Of a stretch of 64,000 nucleotides of DNA, positions 1 through 13,089 are shown piece after piece. Position 1 is the stretch's first letter, and every line of letters starts with the position of its first letter. This DNA is from DATMER01 sp963844885 (GTDB lineage Bacteria > Acidobacteriota > Thermoanaerobaculia > Multivoradales > UBA5704), in the NCBI GenBank assembly GCA_963844885.1, contig CAWJQA010000011.1:124001-188000 (forward strand), written 5' to 3'. The notes beneath the pieces were generated by a model. That model saw only the letters and a list, made by a program, of their open reading frames with translations, did no database searches and had not been told where the DNA came from. Position numbers and translations under genes: made by a program.

Positions 1-407
1 CACAGCCGGCTCGACCGGCTTGCGGCACCCGGCGGCCTCGTAGATGTAGCGGAAGATCAGCTCGCCTTCGCGGCCGGCGTCGGTGGCGCAGACCACGCTC
101 GACGACTTGGGGCGAGTTGAGGATCTTGCGGACCACCTCGAACTGGTCGCGGGTCTTCTTGAAGACCACGAGCGGCCACTCGCGCGGCAGCATGGGGAGC
201 TGGTCGCGCCGCCATTGCTTCCAGTCGGGCCGGATCTCGTGCGGCTGGGCCAGGCGCCACCAGGTGGCCGATGGCCCAGGTGACGACGTAGCCGTTGCCG
301 TGCAGAAAGCCGTCGCCGCGCCGTTCCGCGCCGAGCACGCGCGCGATGTCGCGGGCCACGGACGGTTTTTCGGCGAGGACGGCGATGGTGCGTTCGGTGG
401 CAGGCAT
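1..407 (-). CDS. topB: DNA topoisomerase III (type IA), N-terminal part, frameshifted
   Basis: This is the first ~135 codons of a type IA topoisomerase, which relaxes and decatenates DNA through a tyrosine-linked single-strand break. The start reads MPATERTIAVLAEKPSVARD, the TOPRIM opening with the catalytic glutamate of the AEKPSVA motif, followed by GYVVTWAIGHLV. The frame is then lost twice: near 262, where LAQPHEIRPDWKQW continues in another frame, and near 112, in a CCCC run, after which VVCATDAGREGE (the TOPRIM DxxREGE region) is back in place. The rest of the gene lies beyond the left edge. Two one-base shifts in a well-conserved protein suggest sequence error, but a decayed gene cannot be excluded. 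Confidence 0.85.
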
Positions 408-530
408 CGCTAGCCGGTCGATTTTACCTGCAATCGGCGCCCGCGGGCGGGTCAGGAGCGGATCTCGTGGAAGCGGGCAGGTGTTCCCATCCTTCTTTTG
501 CCCTTGATCTGGAGTACCCCCTGAGCCGGC

Positions 531-1376
531 TCACGACAGAGGCTTGCGGGCTCTCACGAAGGCGCTCATGACCTTGCCGTCGACTTCGGGCGCCACGGTT
601 TCGGGGTCGATCCCGGCCTCCTTCAGGAAGTCGCGGGCGTCTTCGACGCGATAGATGCGGGTGGGCTCGACGTCGATCTGCTCGAAGCCGGCGGCGGCGA
701 GGAGGCTCCGGTAGTCGCTCTCCTGGAGAGCTCCGGCCACGCAGCCGATCCAGAGCTCCACGTTGCGGCGCAGGGCTTCCGGCATCTCACCACGCATGAC
801 CACGTCCGAGACCGCGAAACGGCCGCCCGGCTTGAGCACGCGGAAGGCTTCCGAGAGCACCTTGCGCTTGTCGGCCGAGAGGTTGATCACACAGTTGGAG
901 ATGATCACGTCCACCGCCGCGTCGGGCAGGGGGATCGCTTCGATCTCCCCCTTCAGGAACTCGACGTTCTCCACGCCGGCCTTGCGCTGGTTCTCCCGCG
1001 CCAGGGCCAGCATGTCGTCCGTCATGTCCAGGCCGTAGGCCTTGCCGGTGGCGCCCACCCGGCGGGCGGAGAGGAGGACGTCGATCCCTCCGCCGGAGCC
1101 CAGGTCGAGCACCACCTCTCCCTCCCGCAGCTCGGCGAGCGCCGTGGGGTTGCCGCAGCCGAGCGAGGCGAGCACGGCCGCCTCCGGGAGGCCGGCGGTC
1201 TCGTGGGTGCCGTAGAGATCGGAGGTGATCGGGTCTTTCGCGGTTGCTCCGGTGCCGCAGCCGCAGCCACAGGAGGAGGCCGCGCCATCTCGCGCTGTCC
1301 GCGCCGCCTGGCCGTACTTCGCCTGCACCACTTCGCGGAGAGTCTCAGGATTCGAAACGGGGATCTGAAGGTCCAT
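531..1376 (-). CDS. arsM: Arsenite S-adenosylmethionine methyltransferase
   Basis: ArsM methylates trivalent arsenic with SAM as donor, giving methylated and finally volatile arsines. Numbering from the TTG-initiated longer reading (start 1409), the protein has a cysteine cluster CGCGCG at ~47, the SAM-binding loop LDLGSGGGID at ~101-110, and the three family cysteines: C85 in LGCGNP, C173 in SNCVINLS and C223 in WIGCVAG. I chose the ATG at 1376, giving ~281 residues, because AGAAAGGA lies 8 nt upstream of it. The gene lies just downstream of, and co-directional with, a MarR-type regulator, so the two probably form an arsenic-responsive unit. Confidence 0.93.
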   Translation of the reverse strand: MDLQIPVSNPETLREVVQAKYGQAARTARDGAASSCGCGCGTGATAKDPITSDLYGTHETAGLPEAAVLASLGCGNPTALAELREGEVVLDLGSGGGIDVLLSARRVGATGKAYGLDMTDDMLALARENQRKAGVENVEFLKGEIEAIPLPDAAVDVIISNCVINLSADKRKVLSEAFRVLKPGGRFAVSDVVMRGEMPEALRRNVELWIGCVAGALQESDYRSLLAAAGFEQIDVEPTRIYRVEDARDFLKEAGIDPETVAPEVDGKVMSAFVRARKPLS

Positions 1377-1395
1377 GGTTGTCGTCCTTTCTGTC

Positions 1396-1410
1396 GTTGT
1401 CAGTAACAAC
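1396..1410. promoter_or_regulatory. Inverted repeat GTTGT-N5-ACAAC upstream of arsM
   Basis: A 5+5 bp inverted repeat, GTTGT/ACAAC with a 5-nt spacer, lies between the marR stop and the arsM ATG, about 20 nt ahead of the arsM ribosome-binding site. It shares the GTTG/CAAC core with the perfect palindrome at the marR start. I infer a possible operator for the MarR protein; there is no direct evidence. Confidence 0.3.
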
Positions 1411-1430
1411 TATCGATCCAAAAAAAGGGG

Positions 1431-1958
1431 TCAGGGGATCCGGCAGCAGCTTCCTCCTCCGGTCTCGATGCGGCCGGCGGCGGCGCGGGAGAGGCGGGAG
1501 AGGAGCTGCGCCATGGATTGGCGCACGTCGTGGGAGAAGTCGGCGAGAAGCTTCTGCTCCTCGACCAGGATCTCGTCCCGGATCCTGGTCTCCAGGGCGC
1601 GCCCGGTTTCGGTCGCCTCCAGGAGCACGGCGCGGCGGTCATCGGGATGGGGGGTGCGGGCGACGTAGCCCTTCCGCTCCAGCGCGTCCACCACCCGGCT
1701 CGCCGTGCTCTTGTCGAGGTAGAGGTGGGCGGCCAGGTCGTTCAGCGTCATCCCGCCCAGCCGTGCCAGTCCCTCCAGCGCGTAGCACTGGGTGACCGAG
1801 ATGTCGTAGCAGCAGATCCGATCCCGGTCCCGGAACTGGTAGACCCGGACCAGATTCGAGAGGGCGTCATACAGGTCCGCCGAATCCCGTTCGAGCTCGG
1901 GGTCAACTGCCAGCACGGGGAGGAGGGTTGCCGCGTCCACGGAGAGAGAGTACACCAA
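1431..1958 (-). CDS. MarR-family regulator with cysteine pairs, probable arsenic sensor
   Basis: A 175-residue winged-helix regulator. The DNA-binding core runs from DISVTQCYALEGLARLGG through TLNDLAAHLYLDKSTASRVVDALERKGYV to the wing DDRRAVLLEAT. Unusual features are the vicinal pair C49-C50 with C58 in ICCYDISVTQC, and a second pair C171-C172 at the extreme C-terminus (GGGSCCRIP). Thiol groups of this kind bind As(III) in ArsR-type repressors; that this MarR protein does the same is inference from its position next to arsM. The start may be TTG 1958 or GTG 1955; both lie inside a 12-bp palindrome, suggesting autoregulation. Confidence 0.85.
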   Translation of the reverse strand: MVYSLSVDAATLLPVLAVDPELERDSADLYDALSNLVRVYQFRDRDRICCYDISVTQCYALEGLARLGGMTLNDLAAHLYLDKSTASRVVDALERKGYVARTPHPDDRRAVLLEATETGRALETRIRDEILVEEQKLLADFSHDVRQSMAQLLSRLSRAAAGRIETGGGSCCRIP

Positions 1959-1966
1959 CTAGTTGG
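1955..1966. promoter_or_regulatory. 12-bp perfect palindrome at the marR start
   Basis: CCAACTAGTTGG is a perfect palindrome covering the TTG start codon of the MarR-family gene and lying between it and the divergent pepE gene. MarR proteins bind palindromes of about this size as dimers, so this is a good candidate autoregulatory operator. The function is inferred. Confidence 0.5.
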
Positions 1967-2045
1967 CAGTCGCAACCATCATCTTCGAGATACTGACACC
2001 CCGGCCTCTCCTGGCATAGGATTCCGCCTCCGGAGAGGGACGAAC

Positions 2046-2756
2046 ATGCCGCCGATGCCACGACGCCTGCTGCTCATCAGCAACTCCACGAACCACGGCG
2101 AGGGGTTCCTCGACCACTGCCTGGCCGAGATCGATGCTTTCCTGGGTCCGGTCCGGCGCCTGGTGTTCGTCCCGTTCGCGCTGAAGGACCGGGAGGGCTA
2201 CGGCGCCAAGGCGGCCGAGCGGCTCGCGGACATCGGGGTCGGGGTGACGACCCTGACCGCGGACGAGGCGGGTCTGCGGATGGTGAAGGAGGCGGAGGCG
2301 GTCTTCATCGGCGGCGGCAACACCTTCCGGCTCTTGAAGATCCTCCAGGAGACCGGGCTCCTGCCGGCGATCCGGGAGCGCGCCTTGGCCGGCATCCCCT
2401 ACATCGGCAGCAGCGCGGGCACGAACGTCGCGACGCCGACGATCCGGACGACCAACGACATGCCGATCGTCCAGCCGGCGTCGTTCGACGCCCTGGGGCT
2501 GGTCCCTTTCCAGATCAATCCCCACTACATCGACCCCGATCCCGGCTCCACCCACATGGGCGAGACCCGGGAGCAGCGCCTGCGGGAGTTCCACGAAGAG
2601 AACGCGATCCCGGTGGTCGGCCTCCGGGAAGGCGCCTGGATCCGGGTCGAAGGAAACCGGGCGGTCCTCGGAGGAGCCAACGGCGCCCGGATCTTCCGCC
2701 AGGAGCGCGAGCCCGAGGAGCGGAAGAGCGGGGCTTCGCTGGACGATCTTCTATAA
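2046..2756 (+). CDS. pepE: Peptidase E (alpha-aspartyl dipeptidase, S51 family)
   Basis: A 236-residue cytosolic dipeptidase, the usual size for the S51 family, which hydrolyses dipeptides with N-terminal aspartate. The nucleophile elbow GSSAGTNV at ~118 carries the catalytic serine; FIGGGNTFRLL and INPHYIDPDP are also family hallmarks. The ATG at 2046 is preceded by GGAGAGG at suitable spacing. The gene is divergent from marR and followed 36 bp later by acs. Confidence 0.93.
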   Translation: MPPMPRRLLLISNSTNHGEGFLDHCLAEIDAFLGPVRRLVFVPFALKDREGYGAKAAERLADIGVGVTTLTADEAGLRMVKEAEAVFIGGGNTFRLLKILQETGLLPAIRERALAGIPYIGSSAGTNVATPTIRTTNDMPIVQPASFDALGLVPFQINPHYIDPDPGSTHMGETREQRLREFHEENAIPVVGLREGAWIRVEGNRAVLGGANGARIFRQEREPEERKSGASLDDLL

Positions 2757-2792
2757 GATTCCATCCCGAGCCCATTCTGAGGAGACCACCCC

Positions 2793-4731
<1,939 letters not shown>

Positions 4732-4933
4732 CAAGGGGGCTTTACAAAAAGGGGGCAGGTTCGTGCTAGACTTGTGTCAGCGTTACTTGGTCGAGGCCCC
4801 TCTCTCCGGTTGGTGCCGAAGCGCCTGACAGGCGCCGTGCGGCCTGAACGAGCGTTCGGCTTCCCGATGGTGACACCAAGTCCGTCCGCGGTCCGCGCCT
4901 GCTCGGCGTTTTTCCCGGCGCCTTTCCCGAGTA

Positions 4934-6865
4934 GTTCTGCCGGCGCTCTGCGCGCTCCTCCTCTCCCGTCCACTCCCGGCCCTCCCGGGGTTTGCCTACG
5001 TCCGGGACCTGAACGTCCCCGCCGCCGGCTGGGTGCGGGTGCCTCTCGACCAGCCGGCGCTCCGGCACATGGCGGCCGGCGGCGCGGACATTCGGGTGCT
5101 GTCCCCGGGCGGCCAGGTGACCCCGTTCCGGCTCAGCGTGGCGCTGCCGCCGAGCGGAAGGCGGCCGTTGGTGGTCCGCAGCCCCCGTCCGGAGGAGGGC
5201 GGCGCGGGCTGGACGCAAGTTCTCGAGCTGGATCCCGGCGTCGCGGGCACCCCGCCGGCCCCGCACGAGCGCCTGATCCTGGCACTCGGCCTGGCCGGTC
5301 CGATTCCCGTGCTGCGGCTGGAGGGCAGCCCCGACGGCATCGGCTGGCAGCCTCTCGCCTTCGGCGTGCCGGCCCGGCTCGACACCGTGGAGGGATTGCA
5401 GCGGCTGGCCCTTTCCTATCCGTCGAGCCTGGACCGTTTCCTTCGGATTCGCTGGCCCGCGGGAGCCGCCGGCCCTCCGGCCGTCACGTCGGCCGAGGTG
5501 GAGACGGTCAACGGTCCGACGCTCGCCCTTGCCTCGCGGGGCGCCCGGTGCGACGACACCACCTCGGGCGCGGTCTGCGCGCTGGAGCTTCCGGCCGGGC
5601 AGATCGTCCGCCGGATTACCCTGGAGCTGGAGGGAGCGGGGCCGGTGGGTTACCGGCTGTACGAGCCCCGCGAGGCCCGCTGGGAGGTGATTTCCGAGGG
5701 CGTCTGGCAGCCCGGACCCGGAGGAGAGCGGCACCGGCATGTGATCGACGGCGGACCGCGGCCGGTCGAGGGCTCTTTCCTCCGGCTGGAGCTCTACGCT
5801 CCGGAGGAGGCGCCGGCCCTGACCGGCTACGTGCTCGACCTCGCCGTGCCGACGATCCATTTCCAGGCCGCTCAGCCGGGCCGGTACGTGTTGGCGTATG
5901 GAGGGATCGGCGGCGGGACTGCGGAGCGGTCGGTCAACGGAGCACCGGCGTCGGCTGCGAACGGGGTCATCTGGGTGGAGCCCGAACCGGAGCAGGAGAG
6001 CCCGCCGCCGCCACTCCCGCAGGAGCCGGGCGCGCCGCTCGACCGCATCCGCTTCTCCGACTCTTGGAAGATCACCGCTCCCGGCACCGAGGCGATCGAG
6101 CCTGGAACGCTGGTCCGTCTCGAGCTGCCGCCGGAGGTCTACGCGGCGGCGCGGGAGGATCTGGGCGACCTGCGGCTGACGTCGGCCGGGCGGCAGATCC
6201 CCTACTTCCGCTGGTCTCCGCCGGCCCCCGTCCTCGCCGCCGGAGCGAAGGGTCTGCACCCCTCCGAGTCCGAGCGGCCGGGGGAGAGCCGGGTGGTGAT
6301 GTCGTTGCCGTCGGAGAACCTGCCGCTGACCCAGATGGAGCTGACGGTGCCCGGTTCGTCTCTGCGCCGGCCGGTGACGGTGCTCTTCGTGGATCCGGAC
6401 CGCCGCTCCCGCCGCAGCGGCCGGGCGGCGCGGGAGCCGGCCGCGCGCGCGACGTGGATTTGCGACCCCCAGGCTCCGCTCCCTTGCCTGCTGCGACTGT
6501 CCCTGCGCGGCACGGCGCCGCGGCTCCTGACAGTCCGCTTCCGGGACGGCGACAACCCGCGGCTGCGCTCGGTGGACGCCGCGGTCTGGCGGCGGCGGGA
6601 CGTGCTGCTGTTCGTCTGGCCGAAGGCGGGGAAGGGGGAAGAGGTGAGGCTGTTCGCCGGTGCCGCCGCGCTGGAGGCGCCGCGCTACGATCTGGAGGCG
6701 CTCGGTCCGGCCCTGCTCGGTCACGCCTGGGAGCCGGCCGAGATCCGCAGCGCGGGCGAATCGCCGGAGCCGCGCTGGTGGGGCCGCTGGGTCATGCCGC
6801 TGGCCGTCACCGTGGCGACGATCTGGCTGCTGATCCTGTTGCGGAGGATTCTGTCGGAGGCGTAA
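4934..6865 (+). CDS. DUF3999-like exported, C-terminally anchored protein
   Basis: From GTG 5033 this frame encodes 610 residues. The same frame stays open upstream to 4874 and encodes RRLSRVVLPALCALLLSRPLPALPGFA, a convincing signal peptide, yet it has no ATG, GTG or TTG there; the true start is therefore lost to a frameshift or is a rare codon, and 4934 is only an approximate boundary. Two halves share a motif: GWVRVPLDQPALRHMAAGGADIR near the N-terminus and TLVRLELPPEVYAAAREDLGDLR near residue 360, suggesting a duplicated beta-sandwich domain. A single C-terminal membrane helix (MPLAVTVATIWLLILL) precedes a short basic tail. It resembles DUF3999 proteins; the function is unknown. Confidence 0.65.
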   Translation, partial: VLPALCALLLSRPLPALPGFAYVRDLNVPAAGWVRVPLDQPALRHMAAGGADIRVLSPGGQVTPFRLSVALPPSGRRPLVVRSPRPEEGGAGWTQVLELDPGVAGTPPAPHERLILALGLAGPIPVLRLEGSPDGIGWQPLAFGVPARLDTVEGLQRLALSYPSSLDRFLRIRWPAGAAGPPAVTSAEVETVNGPTLALASRGARCDDTTSGAVCALELPAGQIVRRITLELEGAGPVGYRLYEPREARWEVISEGVWQPGPGGERHRHVIDGGPRPVEGSFLRLELYAPEEAPALTGYVLDLAVPTIHFQAAQPGRYVLAYGGIGGGTAERSVNGAPASAANGVIWVEPEPEQESPPPPLPQEPGAPLDRIRFSDSWKITAPGTEAIEPGTLVRLELPPEVYAAAREDLGDLRLTSAGRQIPYFRWSPPAPVLAAGAKGLHPSESERPGESRVVMSLPSENLPLTQMELTVPGSSLRRPVTVLFVDPDRRSRRSGRAAREPAARATWICDPQAPLPCLLRLSLRGTAPRLLTVRFRDGDNPRLRSVDAAVWRRRDVLLFVWPKAGKGEEVRLFAGAAALEAPRYDLEALGPALLGHAWEPAEIRSAGESPEPRWWGRWVMPLAVTVATIWLLILLRRILSEA

Positions 6866-6872
6866 GGAAGAA

Positions 6873-6947
6873 TGGCTCCTCGGGAGGGATTCGAACCCCC
6901 AACATTTCGGTTAACAGCCGAACGCTCTACCGTTGAGCTACCGAGGA
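6873..6947 (-). tRNA. tRNA-Asn (GTT)
   Basis: A cloverleaf reads on the minus strand from 6947: acceptor TCCTCGG pairs with CCGAGGA, the D-arm has AGCTCAACGGTAGAGC, the anticodon loop CTGTTAA gives anticodon GTT, and the T-loop is GGTTCGAATCC. The discriminator is G and CCA is encoded (6873-6875). Confidence 0.97.
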
Positions 6948-7044
6948 ATCGTGTTCCGATGGCCGACTTGCCGGTTTCCCGGGAGGCGGAATGTTAGGGC
7001 GAACCCGCGCGCCGTGTCAATGATCTCGTTCCCCCTCTCCCTGC

Positions 7045-7074
7045 CCCTCTCCCCCAGTCACCTGGGGGAGAGGG
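7045..7074 (-). terminator. Hairpin downstream of rpoD
   Basis: A 13-bp perfect stem (CCCTCTCCCCCAG / CTGGGGGAGAGGG) with a 4-nt loop lies about 30 bp beyond the rpoD stop codon. There is no T-run after it on the minus strand, so it may end the mutS2-dnaG-rpoD transcript with help from Rho, or it may be a dispersed repeat. Confidence 0.45.
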
Positions 7075-7106
7075 AACCCCACCCAACCGCTTTCTCCGCA
7101 AACCCC

Positions 7107-8816
<1,710 letters not shown>

Positions 8817-8852
8817 AGTGCTCTCCTATGGGCTTGAGCGCGTCACAAAGGA

Positions 8853-10645
8853 TCAGACACCCTCACGACTCCAGCGGAATCCCCGATGAGAGGCGCGGTC
8901 GAGGCGCCTCTTCTCGTCAACCAGGCTCTGGATGCCTGCCGAGTCCTTCCGGAGCTCCGCCTCTCGGATCATGGCGCCCAGTTCGTGTCTCCGCTTGTTC
9001 CGCCAATGTTCGACCAGATGTTCAATAGACGTAGCCAAACTCGAGTTTGCCGGCGCGAAATTTCTTTCTAGCATAATTCTGGCCAGCAGGTCAATCAAGG
9101 CGTCCTCGGATCCAACCTCGGCCTGTACGCCTCGGCTGTCGGGAGGGCTTCCCCCTCTCGCATATAGAGCGCGGAACGCCTGGTAAATATTCCTGCATCC
9201 CGGGTCTTGGAACGCCTCTGGCGGCGGCAGCTCTTCGAGAGGAGGGATCCGCTCGGTCCGATCCGCATCCAGCAGCAGCTCGAGGACTGCCTTCTCGGTG
9301 TTCCAGAGGATTCTCTCCGGCCGCTTCTCCGCCGGAGAGCCTTGGGACTCCGTTCGTGGGCCCGCTGCTCCCCCGACCCGCCGCGACAGCATCTCGACCG
9401 GGACCCCCAGCCGATCGGCCGCGATCCGGGCGTAGCTGTAGCGCAGGATCGGGTCCGGGATCGGCCGCAGCAGCTCGGTCACGGCGGCGGCGGCCTTGGC
9501 CTGGAGCTGCGGCTCCCGGCCGGTCCCCGGCGGCACCAGCCGCTCGATCTCGGCGACCACGGCGTCTCCCGCATCCTGAACCGCGGCGGCCACCGCTTCG
9601 ATTCCCGCTTCCAGCCGCAGCGAGTCGGGATCGTGCCCTTCGGGGAAGCGGGCGCGGCGGACGGCCAGCCCTTCGCCGAGAAGCAGGGGGAGCGCGCGGC
9701 GGACGGCGTTCTCGCCGGCGTTGTCGCCGTCGTAGGCGACGACCACCTCCTCGGCGAAGCGGGCGAGTTGCTTCGCCTGCTCCGGGGTCAGCGCCGTGCC
9801 CATGCCGGCCACCGCCCCTTCCAGGCCGCAGGCGACGGCGCCGATCACGTCGAAGTACCCCTCGCAGAGCACCGCCCGGCCGCTCTCCCGGATCTCTTTC
9901 TTGGCGAGGTGTATGCCATACAGGAGTAGACCCTTGTGGAAGCGGTCTGTTTCATTGGTGTTGATATATTTCGCCTTGTCGTCGCCCAGGGTACGGCCGC
10001 CGAAGCCGACCAGGCGCCCGGAAGCGTTGTGGATGGGGAACATGAGGCGGTTGCGGAAGCGGTCGTAGGGCTCCCCCCCTTCTCGGACCGGGCGGCCAGG
10101 CCGGCCGCCTCCAGGTCCGCGAGGCCGATCCGCGCCTGGAGAGCGGGAATCAGGGTGCGCCAGGAGTCCGGCGCGTAGCCGAGGCCGAAGCGCTCGACCA
10201 GCTCCGGCGGGATGCGCCGCTTTTCCAGGTATTCCCGGGCGAAGGACGATTTGCGGAGCTGGTCCGTGAAGAAGGCGGCGGCGGCCTGGAGGGCGCCTTC
10301 GAGGTCGCGCTCGGTGCGCGCGCCGGCCTTCGTCTCCCGGCTCGGCAGCGGGATGCCGTAGCGCGTGGCCAGCGACTCGATGGCGGCCGGGAAGTCGTCC
10401 CCCGTGGACAGCATGTGGAGCTTGATGGCGTCGCCGCCCGCTCCGCAGCCGAAGCAGTAGAAGAGGCCCTGCACCGGATCGACGCTGAAGGAGGGGGTCT
10501 TCTCCTTGTGGATCGGGCACAGCCCCTGGTAGCGCCGGCCGGCCTTGCGCAGCTTGGTGTGCTCGGAGGCGATGGCGACGACGTCCGCCGCGTCGCGCAC
10601 CGCCTGCACGAGCTGGGGGGTGATGTGGATGTTGCCGAGAGCCAT
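8853..10645 (-). CDS. dnaG: DNA primase, one frameshift
   Basis: DnaG makes RNA primers for replication. The start MALGNIHITPQLVQAVRD (ATG 10645) leads into the zinc finger CPIHKEKTPSFSVDPVQ..FYCFGCGAGGD at ~40-62. The N-terminal reading ends at a run of seven G (10073-10079 on the plus strand as C); one more G would join it to GGEPYDRFRNRLMFPIHNASGRLVGFGGRTLGDDKAKY. The TOPRIM core follows with VLCEGYFDVIGA and VVVAYDGDNAGENA. Repaired length is ~597 residues, normal for DnaG. The gene lies 20 bp after mutS2 and 36 bp before rpoD, like the classic macromolecular-synthesis operon. Confidence 0.95.
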
Positions 10646-10665
10646 TCGCGGGTTGATTGAAGAGG

Positions 10666-13089
10666 TCAGGCGCGAAGCATCACCACGGTGGCGCCGTCGC
10701 CGCCCTCGTTGGGCGCCCCGGGACGGATGGCACCGACGCCGCGGTGGCTGCGAAGATGCTCGCGCACGGCCTGCCGCAGCCGGCCCGAGCCGTGTCCATG
10801 CACGACCCGTACCTCCTTGCGGGAGGCCAGGAGGGCGCGGTCGATGTAGGCCTCCAGCTCCTCCAGGGCCGGCTCGACGCGCTGCCCGATGAGGTTCAGC
10901 TCGGGCGGCACGGACACGGACTCTTCCGCATCGCGGACGTTGCGCCTCGACCGGGTTTCCGACTCCGCCTCGATTCTGGCGGCTTTCGACAGGGGCGCCG
11001 GTCCCGCCGGCGCCAGCTCTTCGGGCCGGCAGCGCACCCGCTTGCCGCGCACCAGGACTTCCGCCCGGCCCCCCTCGAGCTTCTCCAGGACCCCCTGCCA
11101 GCCGAGCCCCACGTGCCGCACCGTGCCGCCGGCCACCAGCGGCCCCTCGGCCTCCGGCTCCTCTTCTTCGAACCGGGGCGCCGCGGAGAAGAGCGACTCC
11201 ACCGCCTCGGCGGCGAGGCCGCGGCGCCGGCCTTCTTCGAAGCGCTCCTGCATCTTCTCGACCTCGCGGCGCAGGCGGTCCGTGGTCTCCCGGCGGAAGG
11301 TGTCGAGCTCGACCTTGAGCTTCCTCGCCACGTTCCGGCGTTCGTCCTCCAGGGCGTTGCGCTCGGCTTCGAGGCGGCGCCGGAGCTTTTCGGCGTCGGC
11401 GGCCTCCACCTTCAATTGGTCGCGCGTCTCGGCCAGCTCCTGGCGCACCCGCTCCACCTCGGCGATCAGCCGGCGCAGGTCGCGGTGCTCGGAGCCGAGC
11501 CGGGCCTCGGCGCGGTCGAGCCACTCGGCCGGGAGCCCGAGCCGGCGGCCGAGCGCCAGCGCCTCGCTGCCTCCCGGCGGGCCGGGCACGAGCCGGAAGG
11601 TGGGCCGGCCGGTGTTCGAGTCGAACTCCATGGCGGCGCAGGAGGCGCCGTCCATCTCCAGCGCCGCGGCGGCGAGCTGCGTCAGGTGGGTGGTGATGAC
11701 CGACAGGCTCCCCTTTTCGATCAGCCCTTCGAGGAGGGCTACCGCGAGCGCCGCGCCTTCCTCGGGATCGGTGCCCGAGCCCAGCTCGTCGACCAGCACC
11801 AGGCTGTCCGGGCCGGCCGCCTCCCACGCCTCCTTGAGGCGCAGCAGCCGGCCGCTGAACGTGGAGCGGTCGGCGAGCAGATCCTGCTCGTCGCCGACCG
11901 TGGCCACCAGCCGCCGGAGGAGCGGCACCCGGCTGCCGGCCGCCGCCGGGATCGGCAGGCCGCACTGCGCCAGCAGCGTCAGCAGGCCGACGGTCTTGAG
12001 CGCGACGGTCTTGCCGCCCGCGTTCGGACCCGTCACCACCAGGATGCGCCGGCCTTGGCTCAGCTCGACCTCCAGCGGCACGACGTCGCCGGAGTGGCCG
12101 GCCTGTCCCAGGGCCTCTTCCCGCAGATCGGCCAGCGACGAGTCGAGCAGCGGATGGCGGGCGCCGTGGAGCCGCAGGTCGTGGCGCGGGCCGATCTCGG
12201 GCAGGTGGCCGCCGCAGCGCTGACCGAAGCGCACCGAGACCTGGAGAAGGTCCAGATCGGCCAGGAAGCCGGCGTGCCGGTGCAGGGCCGGCAGCGCGGC
12301 GCGCGCCTCGGTGAGCAGCTCCAGGAGGATACGGCGGCGCTCGGCCTCCTCGTCCTCGGAGGACTGCTGGAGCGTGTTGTTCGTCTCCACCACCTGGAGC
12401 GGCTCGAAGTAGAAGCTCTTGCCGGTGGCCGAGCGGCCGTGGACGAGGCCGCCGCTGCGCCCGCGGGCGCCGGCCTGGAGGACGACCACCAGCCGGCCGC
12501 CGCGCATCGGGATGGTCTCCTCGGACAGCTCGTCCTTGTGACCCGAGACGAAGTCGCCGAGATCGCGATAGAGTTGGTCGCGCACCCGGCGGATCTGCTG
12601 GCGCAGGGCGGAAAGGCGGGGGCTGGCGTCCTCTCTCACCTCGCCGCGGCGGTCGAGGGTGCGGTCGATGCGCCGCAGCAGCGGCTCGACGTCCGGCAGC
12701 TCCGCCGCCATCCGGGCCAGCTCGGGACAGGGCGGAACGGCTTCACGGATGCGGTCCGCGGCGCCGCGGGTGGCCCGGCCGAGGTCGGCCAGGCGCACGA
12801 GGTCGATGCCTTCCATGGGCGGCCTGCCGCTGGACAGGCGGTCCAGAAGGGCTCCGAGCGGTACGTCGAAGCCGGGGACGAGCGCGCGCTCGGCGATGAG
12901 CCGGGCCGCCTCCTCGAAACGGCGGCGTTGCAGGCGCAGCTCCTCCTCGTCCGTGAACGGCGCGAGGCCGAGCACGCGGTCGCTGCCGAGGTCGCTCGCC
13001 GCGAGGCGGGAGATCACGGCCAGCAGGCCGGGAAGCTCCAGCGCCTGGGCGGTCGCTTCGGAGAGGACGGAATCGGGATGCGTCGTCAC
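10666..13089 (-). CDS. mutS2: Endonuclease MutS2
   Basis: An 807-residue MutS2 protein with all parts: N-terminal core and coiled-coil, Walker A VTGPNAGGKTVALKT, Walker B LVLVDELGSGTDPEEG, a long charged coiled-coil linker (~500-620), and a C-terminal Smr nuclease domain (LNLIGQRVEPALEEL, VRVVHGHGSGRLRQAVREHL). The family is linked to suppression of recombination and to rescue of collided ribosomes. The start is GTG 13089. It heads the operon with dnaG and rpoD. Confidence 0.95.
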   Translation of the reverse strand: MTTHPDSVLSEATAQALELPGLLAVISRLAASDLGSDRVLGLAPFTDEEELRLQRRRFEEAARLIAERALVPGFDVPLGALLDRLSSGRPPMEGIDLVRLADLGRATRGAADRIREAVPPCPELARMAAELPDVEPLLRRIDRTLDRRGEVREDASPRLSALRQQIRRVRDQLYRDLGDFVSGHKDELSEETIPMRGGRLVVVLQAGARGRSGGLVHGRSATGKSFYFEPLQVVETNNTLQQSSEDEEAERRRILLELLTEARAALPALHRHAGFLADLDLLQVSVRFGQRCGGHLPEIGPRHDLRLHGARHPLLDSSLADLREEALGQAGHSGDVVPLEVELSQGRRILVVTGPNAGGKTVALKTVGLLTLLAQCGLPIPAAAGSRVPLLRRLVATVGDEQDLLADRSTFSGRLLRLKEAWEAAGPDSLVLVDELGSGTDPEEGAALAVALLEGLIEKGSLSVITTHLTQLAAAALEMDGASCAAMEFDSNTGRPTFRLVPGPPGGSEALALGRRLGLPAEWLDRAEARLGSEHRDLRRLIAEVERVRQELAETRDQLKVEAADAEKLRRRLEAERNALEDERRNVARKLKVELDTFRRETTDRLRREVEKMQERFEEGRRRGLAAEAVESLFSAAPRFEEEEPEAEGPLVAGGTVRHVGLGWQGVLEKLEGGRAEVLVRGKRVRCRPEELAPAGPAPLSKAARIEAESETRSRRNVRDAEESVSVPPELNLIGQRVEPALEELEAYIDRALLASRKEVRVVHGHGSGRLRQAVREHLRSHRGVGAIRPGAPNEGGDGATVVMLRA

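Noticed and set aside
4774..6936. Long plus-strand ORF of 720 codons and its minus-strand partner of 652 codons
   Set aside because: Both overlap the DUF3999-like frame and read as arginine/glycine/proline-rich shadow protein; only the 5033 frame shows strands, a signal peptide and a membrane anchor.
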